Assembly (NCBI RefSeq): GCF_000832125.1
Contig: NZ_JPRK01000008.1
Coordinates: 248,001 to 312,000, forward strand
Origin: Flavobacterium hibernum
GTDB taxonomy: Bacteria > Bacteroidota > Bacteroidia > Flavobacteriales > Flavobacteriaceae
Direction of reading: 5' to 3'
Length of the DNA stretch: 64,000 nucleotides
Shown: piece after piece, positions 1-8,255 of the stretch
How positions within the stretch are numbered: position 1 is the stretch's first letter
Layout: each line of letters starts with the position of its first letter
Notes under the pieces: generated by a model
What the model was told of the DNA's origin: nothing
The model's input: only the letters and a program-made list of their open reading frames with translations
Database searches by the model: none
Position numbers and translations under genes: made by a program

Positions 1-468
1 AACTTCTCTTTTAAATCCTAACCCTAAAAGAATTTTCTCTGTATCTCCAACATAATTATAACCTCCAAGAAGATCAAAACGATGTGTATAATCAGAAAGA
101 TCTTCGATAATCTGGCCGTATTCTTCACTTTCATAATCGGTTCTGGTAACCAATTGATGATTGATTTCTTCTAATTTTTTTTCTACAACTTTAATTTCGG
201 TAAAAGCTTCATAAGCTTCTTCTAATACAGTTCTTCCACGTTCAAAATCAATATCCTGGCGTAAAAACCCCATTCGAATATCTTTCTCTTGAGAAATAAC
301 TCCAGAATCAGGAGCAAAATCTCTTGCCAGCATTTTAAGCATAGTCGATTTTCCTGCACCATTTTTTCCGACAAGTCCAACTCGATCTCCAGCACCTAAA
401 CGAAAAGTTACCTCTTCGAATAAATAAGTACCACCAAAAGAAACCGATAAATTGTGTATATTAAGCAT
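1..468 (-). CDS. ABC-F family ATPase, N-terminal part (runs off the window)
   Basis: The reading frame opens at ATG 468 and stays open to base 1, giving 156 residues. The start (MLNIHNLSVSFGG) is typical of ABC-F proteins, soluble twin-ATPase proteins that act on the ribosome or give antibiotic resistance rather than transporting. A Walker A motif GKNGAGKS lies at residues 34-41, followed by an FLRQD segment that fits the Q-loop region. The second ATPase domain lies outside the window, so the subfamily (Uup, EttA-like or other) cannot be told. No membrane segment is visible. It is divergent from the DUF983 gene at 544. Confidence 0.85.
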   Translation of the reverse strand, partial: MLNIHNLSVSFGGTYLFEEVTFRLGAGDRVGLVGKNGAGKSTMLKMLARDFAPDSGVISQEKDIRMGFLRQDIDFERGRTVLEEAYEAFTEIKVVEKKLEEINHQLVTRTDYESEEYGQIIEDLSDYTHRFDLLGGYNYVGDTEKILLGLGFKREV

Positions 469-543
469 GTAATGTTATTTTATAACTAATTGATTGTGTA
501 AATTTACACTCCCAAATTGATGGGATAATTTAATTTTTTGCAA

Positions 544-927
544 ATGTTAAAAAAAGGATCCAAACTAAATAGTATTTTAACAGGAAGTTGTCCAAAATGC
601 CAAAATGAAAGCATGTATTCAGACAAAAACCCTCTTCATTTGACTAAAGTTCTCAAAATGAACGAAAATTGTAGTCATTGTGGATTAAAATATCAAATCG
701 AACCTTCTTTCTTTTATGGTGCAATGTATGTAAGTTACGGTTTGAATGTTGCCGTAGGAATTGCTGCCTTTATTGTGTCGTTTGTTTTCTTTAATGCTAG
801 TATCGAAGAGTCATTTTTGGCAATCGTTATCACATTAATTGTATTGTTCCCGTTTGTTTTACGACTTTCAAGAAATTTGTACATCAATATGTTTGTTTCT
901 TATGATCCTAAGGCCGGTCAGAAATAA
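544..927 (+). CDS. DUF983 family membrane protein
   Basis: This small protein of about 127 residues has two Cys pairs near the N-terminus (CPKC and CSHC), which probably bind zinc, followed by two hydrophobic helices and a short charged tail. This is the layout of DUF983 proteins, whose function is unknown. I prefer ATG 544 (MLKKGSK) over an in-frame TTG two codons upstream at 538. The 3' end overlaps the 3' end of the convergent oxidoreductase gene by 20 bp, so neither gene has room for its own terminator there. Confidence 0.85.
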   Translation: MLKKGSKLNSILTGSCPKCQNESMYSDKNPLHLTKVLKMNENCSHCGLKYQIEPSFFYGAMYVSYGLNVAVGIAAFIVSFVFFNASIEESFLAIVITLIVLFPFVLRLSRNLYINMFVSYDPKAGQK

Positions 928-1981
928 GTGTCTTTAGGTATTTTTTATGAAATCGCTTAATATCAATTTCACTATCTAAAGGAATTTCATTTTCAATTTT
1001 ATCGAATAGAGCTTTTGCCATTGCCGGGCCAAGCATTACGCCGCGTGTTCCTAATCCGTTAAGAATGTGAAGGGATGTGCGTTCATGATGCGTTCCTATT
1101 AATGGTCTTCTGTCTTTTACCGTTGGACGAACTCCGCCAAAATGCTTTACGATTTCGAAATCACACATGAGAATTTCTTTAATACGTTCTACAAGTTCTT
1201 GTTTTCCTTCTTCAGTAGGATCGTCTGTTTTGTCCTGCCAATTGTATGTTGCTCCAACTTTAAACAAATCATCTCCTAATGGCAGAATAAAAACACTGGT
1301 ATTTACTATAACATCCAATTTTAAATTTGGTGCTTTTATAATAAACAATTCTCCTTTTGTTCCATCTAAAGGTAAATAATTAAAGAAGGGATTTTTGTGC
1401 AATCCAAATCCTTCAGCAAATATAATATTGCGTGCCTGAATATTTTTATACTGAACGCCAAAATCAAAGAACTCAATATAACCTGCATCAAAAGTTTCTT
1501 CTAATAACAAATTATTCTCTAGTAAATATTCTTTGTATCTATCCAGTAATAAAGCTGTATCTACATAACCTGTATGCAAAACCTCTCCATAATCGTATGG
1601 TGAATCAATACCATCATACTTTTTGGAGATTAATTTTGTTGATAAAAAAGGTGCTAAATTAACTTTGTCAGAAGCCGTAAACCAATTGTTTTGCTCTTCG
1701 ATTGAAAAAAACTTTCTTAAAATTGGAAGCTTAAAATTAAACTTCGTTTGTAGCTTATCTTCAATCTGCGAATAAAATTCATCCATTAGAACTAATTGTT
1801 CCTGAGCTTTCCACACTTCACTAAAGCGTTTCAAAATAACAGGATTGTATAATCCTCCCGCCACTCGAGATGATACTTGAGATTTATTATCTAAAACCAA
1901 AATAGATTTATTGTTTTTATGGGCAATTTCAGCAAATGAAATTCCAGCCAATCCAGATCCGATAATTAAATAATCAAGCAT
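908..1981 (-). CDS. FAD-dependent oxidoreductase (DAO / glycine oxidase-like)
   Basis: The product has 357 residues. The N-terminus has the Rossmann FAD-binding motif GSGLAG at residues 8-13, and the C-terminal part has the GVRPTVKDRRPLIG and GLGTRGVMLGP segments typical of the D-amino-acid oxidase/glycine oxidase superfamily. Such enzymes oxidise amino or imino acids using FAD; the substrate cannot be told from sequence. No signal peptide or membrane segment is seen, so it is probably cytoplasmic. It lies directly downstream of gldO, but a terminator at 2009-2035 separates them, so it is probably not part of the gliding operon. Confidence 0.85.
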   Translation of the reverse strand: MLDYLIIGSGLAGISFAEIAHKNNKSILVLDNKSQVSSRVAGGLYNPVILKRFSEVWKAQEQLVLMDEFYSQIEDKLQTKFNFKLPILRKFFSIEEQNNWFTASDKVNLAPFLSTKLISKKYDGIDSPYDYGEVLHTGYVDTALLLDRYKEYLLENNLLLEETFDAGYIEFFDFGVQYKNIQARNIIFAEGFGLHKNPFFNYLPLDGTKGELFIIKAPNLKLDVIVNTSVFILPLGDDLFKVGATYNWQDKTDDPTEEGKQELVERIKEILMCDFEIVKHFGGVRPTVKDRRPLIGTHHERTSLHILNGLGTRGVMLGPAMAKALFDKIENEIPLDSEIDIKRFHKKYLKTLISDRP

Positions 1982-2008
1982 GTAGTGTTTGTAATAAAAT
2001 AAAAAAAA

Positions 2009-2035
2009 ACTCTTAACTACAAAGGTAGTAAGAGT
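2009..2035 (-). terminator. Rho-independent terminator of gldO
   Basis: An inverted repeat ACTCTTAACTAC / GTAGTAAGAGT with an AAAG loop is followed on the minus strand by an uninterrupted T tract (plus-strand A run 2001-2009). One base is bulged. It sits 26 bp past the gldO stop codon. The stem and loop closely match the terminator after gldN at 3211-3236. Confidence 0.85.
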
Positions 2036-2060
2036 TTTTGTTAAATTGTAATTTAGAAAC

Positions 2061-3050
2061 TTAGTAGTTCCACATATCTTCCTCGAAGTTACGAATCTTT
2101 TCTTTTACTCGTTCGGACTCTAGCAATTGTTGTAGCGCATCATCTTTCATATAATCTTTGATTTCTCGATCTCCATACACATTTTCTTCTTTATAGATAA
2201 TCGCATTAAAATATCGAGAATTTAAAATCTGATCAAAAGAAATTGGTGCTGCTGAATTCTTGTCATTAAAAGCTTTAGCTTCATTTAATACAACCCTTGC
2301 GTCAGGAAAGAAAACCCAAAATAACTCAATGTAATCCTTCTCATCGCTGTTCATTGTATAAACATCGGGAGTGACAGGGCAAATTCCTAACAAACGATAC
2401 TTCAGTTCACTTTGACGTTTGTCAAAATACCAATAACCTTTAATTTTATATTGTGTAACATCTGCCGCCGTAAGATCTTGCTTTAAAATATACTCTGCTG
2501 GCACAGTCCTTTTTGGCCCTAAAGTTTCCTCAACATAATTAACCTTTTTATTTTTACCTGTTCCTGTAACAACTTTTTTCTTTACAACACGCGTTCTATA
2601 ATCATCCGGATATTGATTGATAAGCTCTCTACCGGCATCTGTTGTATCAACACGAGACAATGCACCTTGAATATCTTTTAAAGATTTTTTAGTATTGAAG
2701 TAGCTGTCACTATAAACTTCATTTATTCTTCCATTTCTAATGTTTTTTGTTAAAACGTCGTACAATGATCGCCTATCAGAACCAATATTAACCGTATCAA
2801 CAGGAAAATATAAAGGAAAATTGATTTTCTCATTTAAATCAATAATTTCCCAGACTGTCTTTCCCATCAAAACATCTCTATCATCAATATAACCATAAGC
2901 CAAAGGCTTATCATTGTCTGAGATAAGTTGCGCATGGGACTTAAGCCCAATCTGATCAGCTGTTTTCGCATTTAATAAGTTAGACTGTGCGCTAGTATTA
3001 AAGCCCCCAACAATAAGAACAATAACTATTAAAAAATTTCTTAATTCCAT
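2061..3050 (-). CDS. gldO: GldO, tandem paralogue of GldN (gliding motility / T9SS)
   Basis: The protein is about 329 residues and nearly collinear with GldN over its whole length, differing mainly in the signal peptide and scattered substitutions. It starts with a secretion signal (MELRNFLIVIVLIVGG, then SAQ). In-frame ATGs also exist at 3053 and 3074, but alignment with GldN supports 3050. GldN is a periplasmic partner of the GldK ring and GldLM motor of the type IX secretion system. In F. johnsoniae gldO is a partly redundant copy placed just downstream of gldN, which is the arrangement here. A 211-bp gap with a terminator separates it from gldN, so it may have its own weak promoter or depend on readthrough. 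Confidence 0.93.
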   Translation of the reverse strand: MELRNFLIVIVLIVGGFNTSAQSNLLNAKTADQIGLKSHAQLISDNDKPLAYGYIDDRDVLMGKTVWEIIDLNEKINFPLYFPVDTVNIGSDRRSLYDVLTKNIRNGRINEVYSDSYFNTKKSLKDIQGALSRVDTTDAGRELINQYPDDYRTRVVKKKVVTGTGKNKKVNYVEETLGPKRTVPAEYILKQDLTAADVTQYKIKGYWYFDKRQSELKYRLLGICPVTPDVYTMNSDEKDYIELFWVFFPDARVVLNEAKAFNDKNSAAPISFDQILNSRYFNAIIYKEENVYGDREIKDYMKDDALQQLLESERVKEKIRNFEEDMWNY

Positions 3051-3210
3051 CATAAAATCATTTATAAGAGACATAACGGAGCTATATTCATTTTATTGTT
3101 ATTTTTCCTACTTTATTTTTAAAAATAAAAATAACACTGCAATTATCTTCAAATTTAAATCTTACTCAGAAATCAATCTATTAGATACATTATAAGCCTA
3201 AAACAAAAAA

Positions 3211-3236
3211 ACTCTCACTACAAAGGTAGTGAGAGT
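3211..3236 (-). terminator. Rho-independent terminator between gldN and gldO
   Basis: This is a perfect 11-bp stem (ACTCTCACTAC / GTAGTGAGAGT) with loop AAAG and A/T runs on both sides, giving a T tract on the minus strand. It lies 26 bp past the gldN stop, the same distance as the second copy after gldO. It should limit readthrough from gldN into gldO. Confidence 0.88.
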
Positions 3237-3261
3237 TTTTATTATAATGTTATTCAGATAC

Positions 3262-4251
3262 TTAGTAATTCCACATATCTTGCTCGAAGTTACGAATCTT
3301 CTCTTTTACTCTTTCAGATTCTAACAATTGGTTTTGTGCATTATCTTTCATGTAATCTTTGATCTCACGATCTCCGTACAAGTTTTCTTCTTTATAGATT
3401 ACTGCATTAAAACGTCTTGAATTTAAGATCTGATCGAATGAAATTGGAAGCGCAGAATTATTATCGTTAAAAGCTTTTGCTTCGTGTAATGCTTCTCTGG
3501 CATTAGGGAAGAAAACCCAAAACAACTCAATATAATCCTTTTCGTCACTATTCATTGTATAAACATCTGGAGTTACTGGACAAATACCAAGTAAACGATA
3601 TTTCAGTTCACTTTGACGTTTGTCAAAATACCAGTATCCTTTAATTTTATATTGTGTAACATCTGCTGCTGTAAGATCTTGTTTTAAGATATACTCTGAA
3701 GGAACTGATCTTGTTGGACCAACTGTTTCTTCAACATAGTTAACCTTTTTATTTTTACCAGTTCCTGTAACTACTTTCTTTTTCACAACACGTGATTTGT
3801 AGTCGTCTGGATATTGGTTAATAAGTTCTCTACCAGCATCTGTTGTATCAATACGAGATAACGCCCCTTGAATATCTTTCAAAGATTTTTTAGTATTGAA
3901 ATAACTGTCACTATAAACTTCAGTTATTTTACCGTTCTTCACAGCTTTCGTCAAAACGTCATAAAGTGAGCGTCTATCTGAACCAATATTAGCCGTATCA
4001 ACCGGAAAATACATTGGAAAGTTGATTTTTTCGTTTAAATCAATAATCTCCCACGTAGTTTTTCCCATCAATATGTCTCTATCATCCACATAACCATAAG
4101 ACAAAGGCTTATCATTATCTGAGATAAGTTGCGCAGGAGTTTTAAGTCCTATCTGAGCAGGTGTTTTCGCATTTAGCAAATTAGATTGCGCATAAGAAGA
4201 AAAACCTCCAGCGATAGAAACAATAGCTATTAAAAAATTTCTTACTTTCAT
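3262..4251 (-). CDS. gldN: GldN, periplasmic type IX secretion / gliding protein
   Basis: The product has 329 residues with a clear signal peptide (MKVRNFLIAIVSIAGG, cleavage after the SYAQ segment) and no further membrane span. The family (GldN/PorN) binds the outer-membrane lipoprotein GldK and the periplasmic part of GldM to form the ring of the type IX secretion machinery. It follows gldM by 45 bp and ends the gldK-L-M-N operon at a strong terminator. A tandem copy (gldO) follows. Length and context match the family well. Confidence 0.95.
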   Translation of the reverse strand: MKVRNFLIAIVSIAGGFSSYAQSNLLNAKTPAQIGLKTPAQLISDNDKPLSYGYVDDRDILMGKTTWEIIDLNEKINFPMYFPVDTANIGSDRRSLYDVLTKAVKNGKITEVYSDSYFNTKKSLKDIQGALSRIDTTDAGRELINQYPDDYKSRVVKKKVVTGTGKNKKVNYVEETVGPTRSVPSEYILKQDLTAADVTQYKIKGYWYFDKRQSELKYRLLGICPVTPDVYTMNSDEKDYIELFWVFFPNAREALHEAKAFNDNNSALPISFDQILNSRRFNAVIYKEENLYGDREIKDYMKDNAQNQLLESERVKEKIRNFEQDMWNY

Positions 4252-4296
4252 CGTGGTATTATTATAAAGTATTAAATGTAGGTTTACCCACTTTTA

Positions 4297-5841
4297 TTAT
4301 TGTATTTCAAAAATTACCGGAGCAGTTCTTGGCAATAAGTAACTACCAGCTCCAACAAGTTTAGTTTTAATTTCAGAAATAGTTACCTGATCTCCTTTTC
4401 CAGCTCTTGAAAGTACTTGTTTACATTGTGCATTTAATTTGTTACCAGTAACAACAACAGTAGGTTGTCCAGCAATTTTCATATTAAATCCAACAACATC
4501 TAAACCAACTTCAAAATCAAAGTCATTTAATTTAGCTCCAATAGTAGCAACTTCTAAGTTAGATTTAGGTCCTTTAACAACACCTGGCTCACCTCTAATT
4601 GTACCTGTTGGACCAGGAATACCTTTAATTCTAAATGTTTTCTTATCTGAAACTTTATCTCCGTTTGGTAAAGTTCCTGTAACAGAAATTGTAGCTTCAT
4701 TACCTGAACCTGGGCTCATGTTATATTTACCTGGTTTACCAGCAGAAACTAATCCCGGAGCACTTGCAACAACTTTGTTGTCAGCAACACCAGCGAATGA
4801 TACAGAGATTGGGTTAACAACACCTCTATAAACAACATTCATTTTATCAGCAGAAATTGTTGCTGAGTTTGGTTTTGGTACTACAACATAAGTTCCTTTA
4901 AATTTAAGTGGAATAGTTTTTCCATCTTCTAAGAAAGTAAATTGGCCATTAATATTTTGCTCACCTATACCTCCAGCAGTTAACGAAATAACAGCTTGTC
5001 CATTAACAATTTGTCCAGGACCTTGGAATGAGGTTGGAGTAGTATTTTCGTCATAACGACCTAAAACAACTTTACCGGTAACTTTTTCTCCTTGGAAATA
5101 TGCATTCTTATCTAACACTACAATTGCTTGATAATTACTGTAAGAAGCAGCAGCAACTGCAGCTTTTCCTAATGCTGCACTGTAAACATCAGATTCTGCT
5201 TTTTGAACATCATTCTGCCAAGCCGAAAGCTTCGCAACTGATGCTACTGCAGGGAATCCTTTGAAGTGATAAGACAAATACTTATCTTTTACTCCATCTT
5301 TATTTTTAACATCAGAAACATCAAATTTCTTTTCAACCTCTGCAATAACTGTAGCGTATTTATTCTTTTTATCAGACAAAGCAGCTTTCATATCTGCCTT
5401 ATACTTTTCAATTTTAGAAATAATCTCAGTTCCTTTTGCACTGTAACCTTCACCCTTAAACCAACTATCAACATTGTCGCCTTTGTCCATAGCTTCGTAA
5501 GGCAATTTACCAGTCTCTTTCTCTACGTCAAATCCTTTAACAACATCCTTTTTTAAAGTTTCGATATAGGCATAAAAATCTTTCGAAATTGTTTCAACTT
5601 TATGAGCAGTAGCTGCAGCATCAATAAATTCTCCTTTTGCCTCAGCAGCTTTTTGATCTAATGTAGTCAACAAACCAGCGTTTGTTTCTATTGAAGATTT
5701 ATTAGCACTTTCAAATTTTTCATTCATTAAGCCAAAAGCAGATAAAACTTCTTTTGACATATTCATTGCTAACATTGCGATGAAAACCAGATACATCAGG
5801 TTCACCATCTTCTGTCTAGGGGTTAATTTTCCTCCTGCCAT
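4297..5841 (-). CDS. gldM: GldM, periplasmic stalk of the T9SS/gliding motor
   Basis: The product has 514 residues. A short cytoplasmic start (MAGGKLTPRQKM) is followed by one membrane helix at about residues 12-30 (MYLVFIAMLAM), then a long periplasmic region with helix-rich D1 and beta-rich later domains; this is the standard GldM/PorM plan. GldM dimers couple the GldL proton channel in the inner membrane to GldK/GldN at the outer membrane. The gene lies 53 bp after gldL and 45 bp before gldN. Length is normal for the family. Confidence 0.96.
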   Translation of the reverse strand: MAGGKLTPRQKMVNLMYLVFIAMLAMNMSKEVLSAFGLMNEKFESANKSSIETNAGLLTTLDQKAAEAKGEFIDAAATAHKVETISKDFYAYIETLKKDVVKGFDVEKETGKLPYEAMDKGDNVDSWFKGEGYSAKGTEIISKIEKYKADMKAALSDKKNKYATVIAEVEKKFDVSDVKNKDGVKDKYLSYHFKGFPAVASVAKLSAWQNDVQKAESDVYSAALGKAAVAAASYSNYQAIVVLDKNAYFQGEKVTGKVVLGRYDENTTPTSFQGPGQIVNGQAVISLTAGGIGEQNINGQFTFLEDGKTIPLKFKGTYVVVPKPNSATISADKMNVVYRGVVNPISVSFAGVADNKVVASAPGLVSAGKPGKYNMSPGSGNEATISVTGTLPNGDKVSDKKTFRIKGIPGPTGTIRGEPGVVKGPKSNLEVATIGAKLNDFDFEVGLDVVGFNMKIAGQPTVVVTGNKLNAQCKQVLSRAGKGDQVTISEIKTKLVGAGSYLLPRTAPVIFEIQ

Positions 5842-5894
5842 TTTTTTATAATTAGTTCTTTATTAATAAATTTAATATAATAGTCAAAAACTAA

Positions 5895-6530
5895 TTATCC
5901 TTTGTTACTCATTGCAGAAAGCATTCCACCATAAACATTGTTTAATGAAGCAATGTTTGCAGTCATAGATTGCATTTGTTCTTTTAATTTAGAAGCATTT
6001 TCAGCGATTTCACTGTTTGCTTGTGCATTTCTTGCAGCACTTTCTAATTGTACTTTATATAAACTATTTAATGATTCCATTTGTGCAGCAGCCATAGACA
6101 TTTCTTCAGCATATTTCTTTTGTCCTGCAATAGAATCTACCGTTGGAGAAATTGCTTTTGCAGCTCCTTCGAAATTTTTGATAGAATTTCCTAAACTTGA
6201 CATCAATTCACCATCAATTTTAGCTTCTTTCAACATTACGTCTAATTTTTGAGACAACAATCCTTGGGCATCAGATGGAGCTTCAACTTTATCAGCTTTT
6301 TTTCTAGCTTGACCGTTTGCTAACTCTGGGTAAACAAGAGTCCAATCTAACTCGTCATCAACTGGATCAAAAGCAGACAAGGCAAAAATAAACGCTTCAA
6401 CACCAAGACCAATAATCAACATAATACTAGCTCCTTGCCAGTGTTGCAATTTAAAAAGTGCACCGATGATTACTACTGCCGCTCCCATACCATAAGCGAA
6501 ATTCATTGTTTTTTTACTTAATAATGCCAT
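5895..6530 (-). CDS. gldL: GldL, inner-membrane proton-driven motor of T9SS
   Basis: The product has 211 residues with two N-terminal membrane helices (about residues 13-28 and 34-52) and a cytoplasmic coiled-coil-like tail. The second helix holds a buried glutamate (E45, in LGVEAFIF), which corresponds to the key proton-pathway glutamate of F. johnsoniae GldL (E49); the inter-helix loop here looks a few residues shorter. K27 and H30 near the end of helix 1 are the other polar residues in the membrane part. GldL surrounds a GldM dimer and converts proton flow into torque. It lies in the gldKLMN operon. Confidence 0.96.
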   Translation of the reverse strand: MALLSKKTMNFAYGMGAAVVIIGALFKLQHWQGASIMLIIGLGVEAFIFALSAFDPVDDELDWTLVYPELANGQARKKADKVEAPSDAQGLLSQKLDVMLKEAKIDGELMSSLGNSIKNFEGAAKAISPTVDSIAGQKKYAEEMSMAAAQMESLNSLYKVQLESAARNAQANSEIAENASKLKEQMQSMTANIASLNNVYGGMLSAMSNKG

Positions 6531-6592
6531 AATACTTTTTTTTAGGTTTTAATTTAAAATAGATTTGATTTGGTTATTGAATTTGAATTTAA

Positions 6593-7993
6593 TTATTTAC
6601 TTTTTTTTCCGCTTCCAGTTGTTTGAGTTCCCATGTAATCTTGTACAGTTCTGAAACCAATATAACTTCTAGCTGAATCAGCATATTCATGATCACGAGT
6701 ACTTACCTGTAGGAAATAAGCAACGTCTTTCCAAGATCCACCACGAACAACTTTTCTTTGATTGTTTCCGTCAATTACGTTAGGATTCATTGTAGAAACA
6801 TATTCGTAAGCATTTGGATTATAAGCTGAATCTGTCCATTCTGAAACGTTTCCTGCCATGTTGTATAATCCGTAACCATTTGCCTCATATGACTTAGCTT
6901 CAACTGTATACAAAGCCTCATCAGCAGCATAATCTCCTCTGTTTGGTTTGAAGTTTGCTAAGAAACAACCTCTGTCACTTTTAGTGTAAGGTCCTCCCCA
7001 TGGGTAAGTTGCAGATTCAAGACCTCCTCTAGCAGCATATTCCCATTCTGCCTCTGTTGGCAATCTGAAAGCATTTACTAAATCACGTCCTTTTTTTCTA
7101 GACTTGATATAACTGTTTTTATTTAAGGTTCTCCAAGCACAAAATGCTTTAGCTTGTTTCCAAGTCACACCAACTACAGGATAATCTCCGTAAGCTTTGT
7201 GCCAGAAATAATCGTTGTGCATTGGCTCATTATATGAGTAAGCAAAATCTTTAATCCAAACTGTAGTATCTGGGTAAACACTAACTTGTTCTGTTTTAAC
7301 GAAGTCTTTTCTTTTTCCAACTTTAGCTTTTGCAGCAGCCTGAATATCCATCCAAGAATAACGGAATTTCAATTTATTAACGTCAATTGTTCTTAAACCA
7401 TTGTATGATTCTTCTATTGGCAAATACATAGAATCCATTACCTCAGTATAATACTCATCCGGGTAAGCTTTGGTATCTTTAATTAACTTAACTTTTTTGT
7501 TTAATTTTCTACCAGCATATGGATCATCTTTTGTTCCTACACTATAATAGTTATCATACATATATTTATCATAAGCCGTCATTTTGTCTGGCTCTGAATC
7601 GTTAAATGCATAATCTGCAATACTACCACCTTTTTTACCTTTGTCACCAGTACTTTTTTGACCAGTTTCATCAGCTAAAATAGCTAAACGAACTCTCATT
7701 GTAGAATCTTTTACCCACTCCACAAATTGACGGTATTCACTGTTTGTAATCTCAGTTTCATCCATATAGAATGAACGTACTGTTACTGTTTTAGTTGGAG
7801 CATCTTCTACATTAGCTAAATCAGCATCTGATTTACCCATAATAAAAGACCCACCCGGAACCAATGTCATTCCGTAAGGTTTTTCAGGATGCCATTTACC
7901 TCCTGTAACACCAACTAACTCACCTTTGTCACCTGACTTACCACAGCCGATTACTAGTGTTAACATTGCTGCAAATGCAATAAACTTCTTCAT
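6593..7993 (-). CDS. gldK: GldK, outer-membrane lipoprotein of T9SS/gliding
   Basis: The product has 466 residues. The lipoprotein signal ends in a lipobox (LTLVIGC, acylated Cys17). The body is a formylglycine-generating-enzyme/sulfatase-modifying-factor fold, with typical segments such as NEAEWEYAARGG-like (LPTEAEWEYAARGG) and MAGNVSEWT, and GFRTV near the end. In GldK/PorK this fold is structural and builds the periplasmic ring with GldN. It is the first gene of the gldKLMN operon, with a 262-bp gap upstream in which a TATTTTTG element (minus strand, 8090-8097) is a weak promoter candidate. Confidence 0.95.
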   Translation of the reverse strand: MKKFIAFAAMLTLVIGCGKSGDKGELVGVTGGKWHPEKPYGMTLVPGGSFIMGKSDADLANVEDAPTKTVTVRSFYMDETEITNSEYRQFVEWVKDSTMRVRLAILADETGQKSTGDKGKKGGSIADYAFNDSEPDKMTAYDKYMYDNYYSVGTKDDPYAGRKLNKKVKLIKDTKAYPDEYYTEVMDSMYLPIEESYNGLRTIDVNKLKFRYSWMDIQAAAKAKVGKRKDFVKTEQVSVYPDTTVWIKDFAYSYNEPMHNDYFWHKAYGDYPVVGVTWKQAKAFCAWRTLNKNSYIKSRKKGRDLVNAFRLPTEAEWEYAARGGLESATYPWGGPYTKSDRGCFLANFKPNRGDYAADEALYTVEAKSYEANGYGLYNMAGNVSEWTDSAYNPNAYEYVSTMNPNVIDGNNQRKVVRGGSWKDVAYFLQVSTRDHEYADSARSYIGFRTVQDYMGTQTTGSGKKSK

Positions 7994-8255
7994 ATAAATT
8001 TGGGATTATCTATTCATTATTATAAGTCCGTAAACGTATTTATTATTTAGCTAAAAAACAATACTAGTTGCGAAATTTATTTTATCGTTCAAAAATAATG
8101 TTAAATAAAATAAAAAAAAATATTTTATCGACAAACTAACACAAAATATCGATGTAAAACACAAAATTTTATATATTATATTTATTTTCCTACTAATAAA
8201 AATTAACTATTTTTACAGAACTTTAGAAAATTATGATTTTTACTACTATTTCACT

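Noticed and set aside
4439..4831. Plus-strand open frame inside gldM
   Set aside because: Antisense shadow; the Pro/Thr-rich product follows from the gldM codons on the other strand.
8090..8097. TATTTTTG as the gldK promoter
   Set aside because: The -7 match is exact, but no -33 TTG lies at a suitable distance and the element is about 97 bp from the start. In AT-rich DNA this is weak, so it is not listed as a separate feature.
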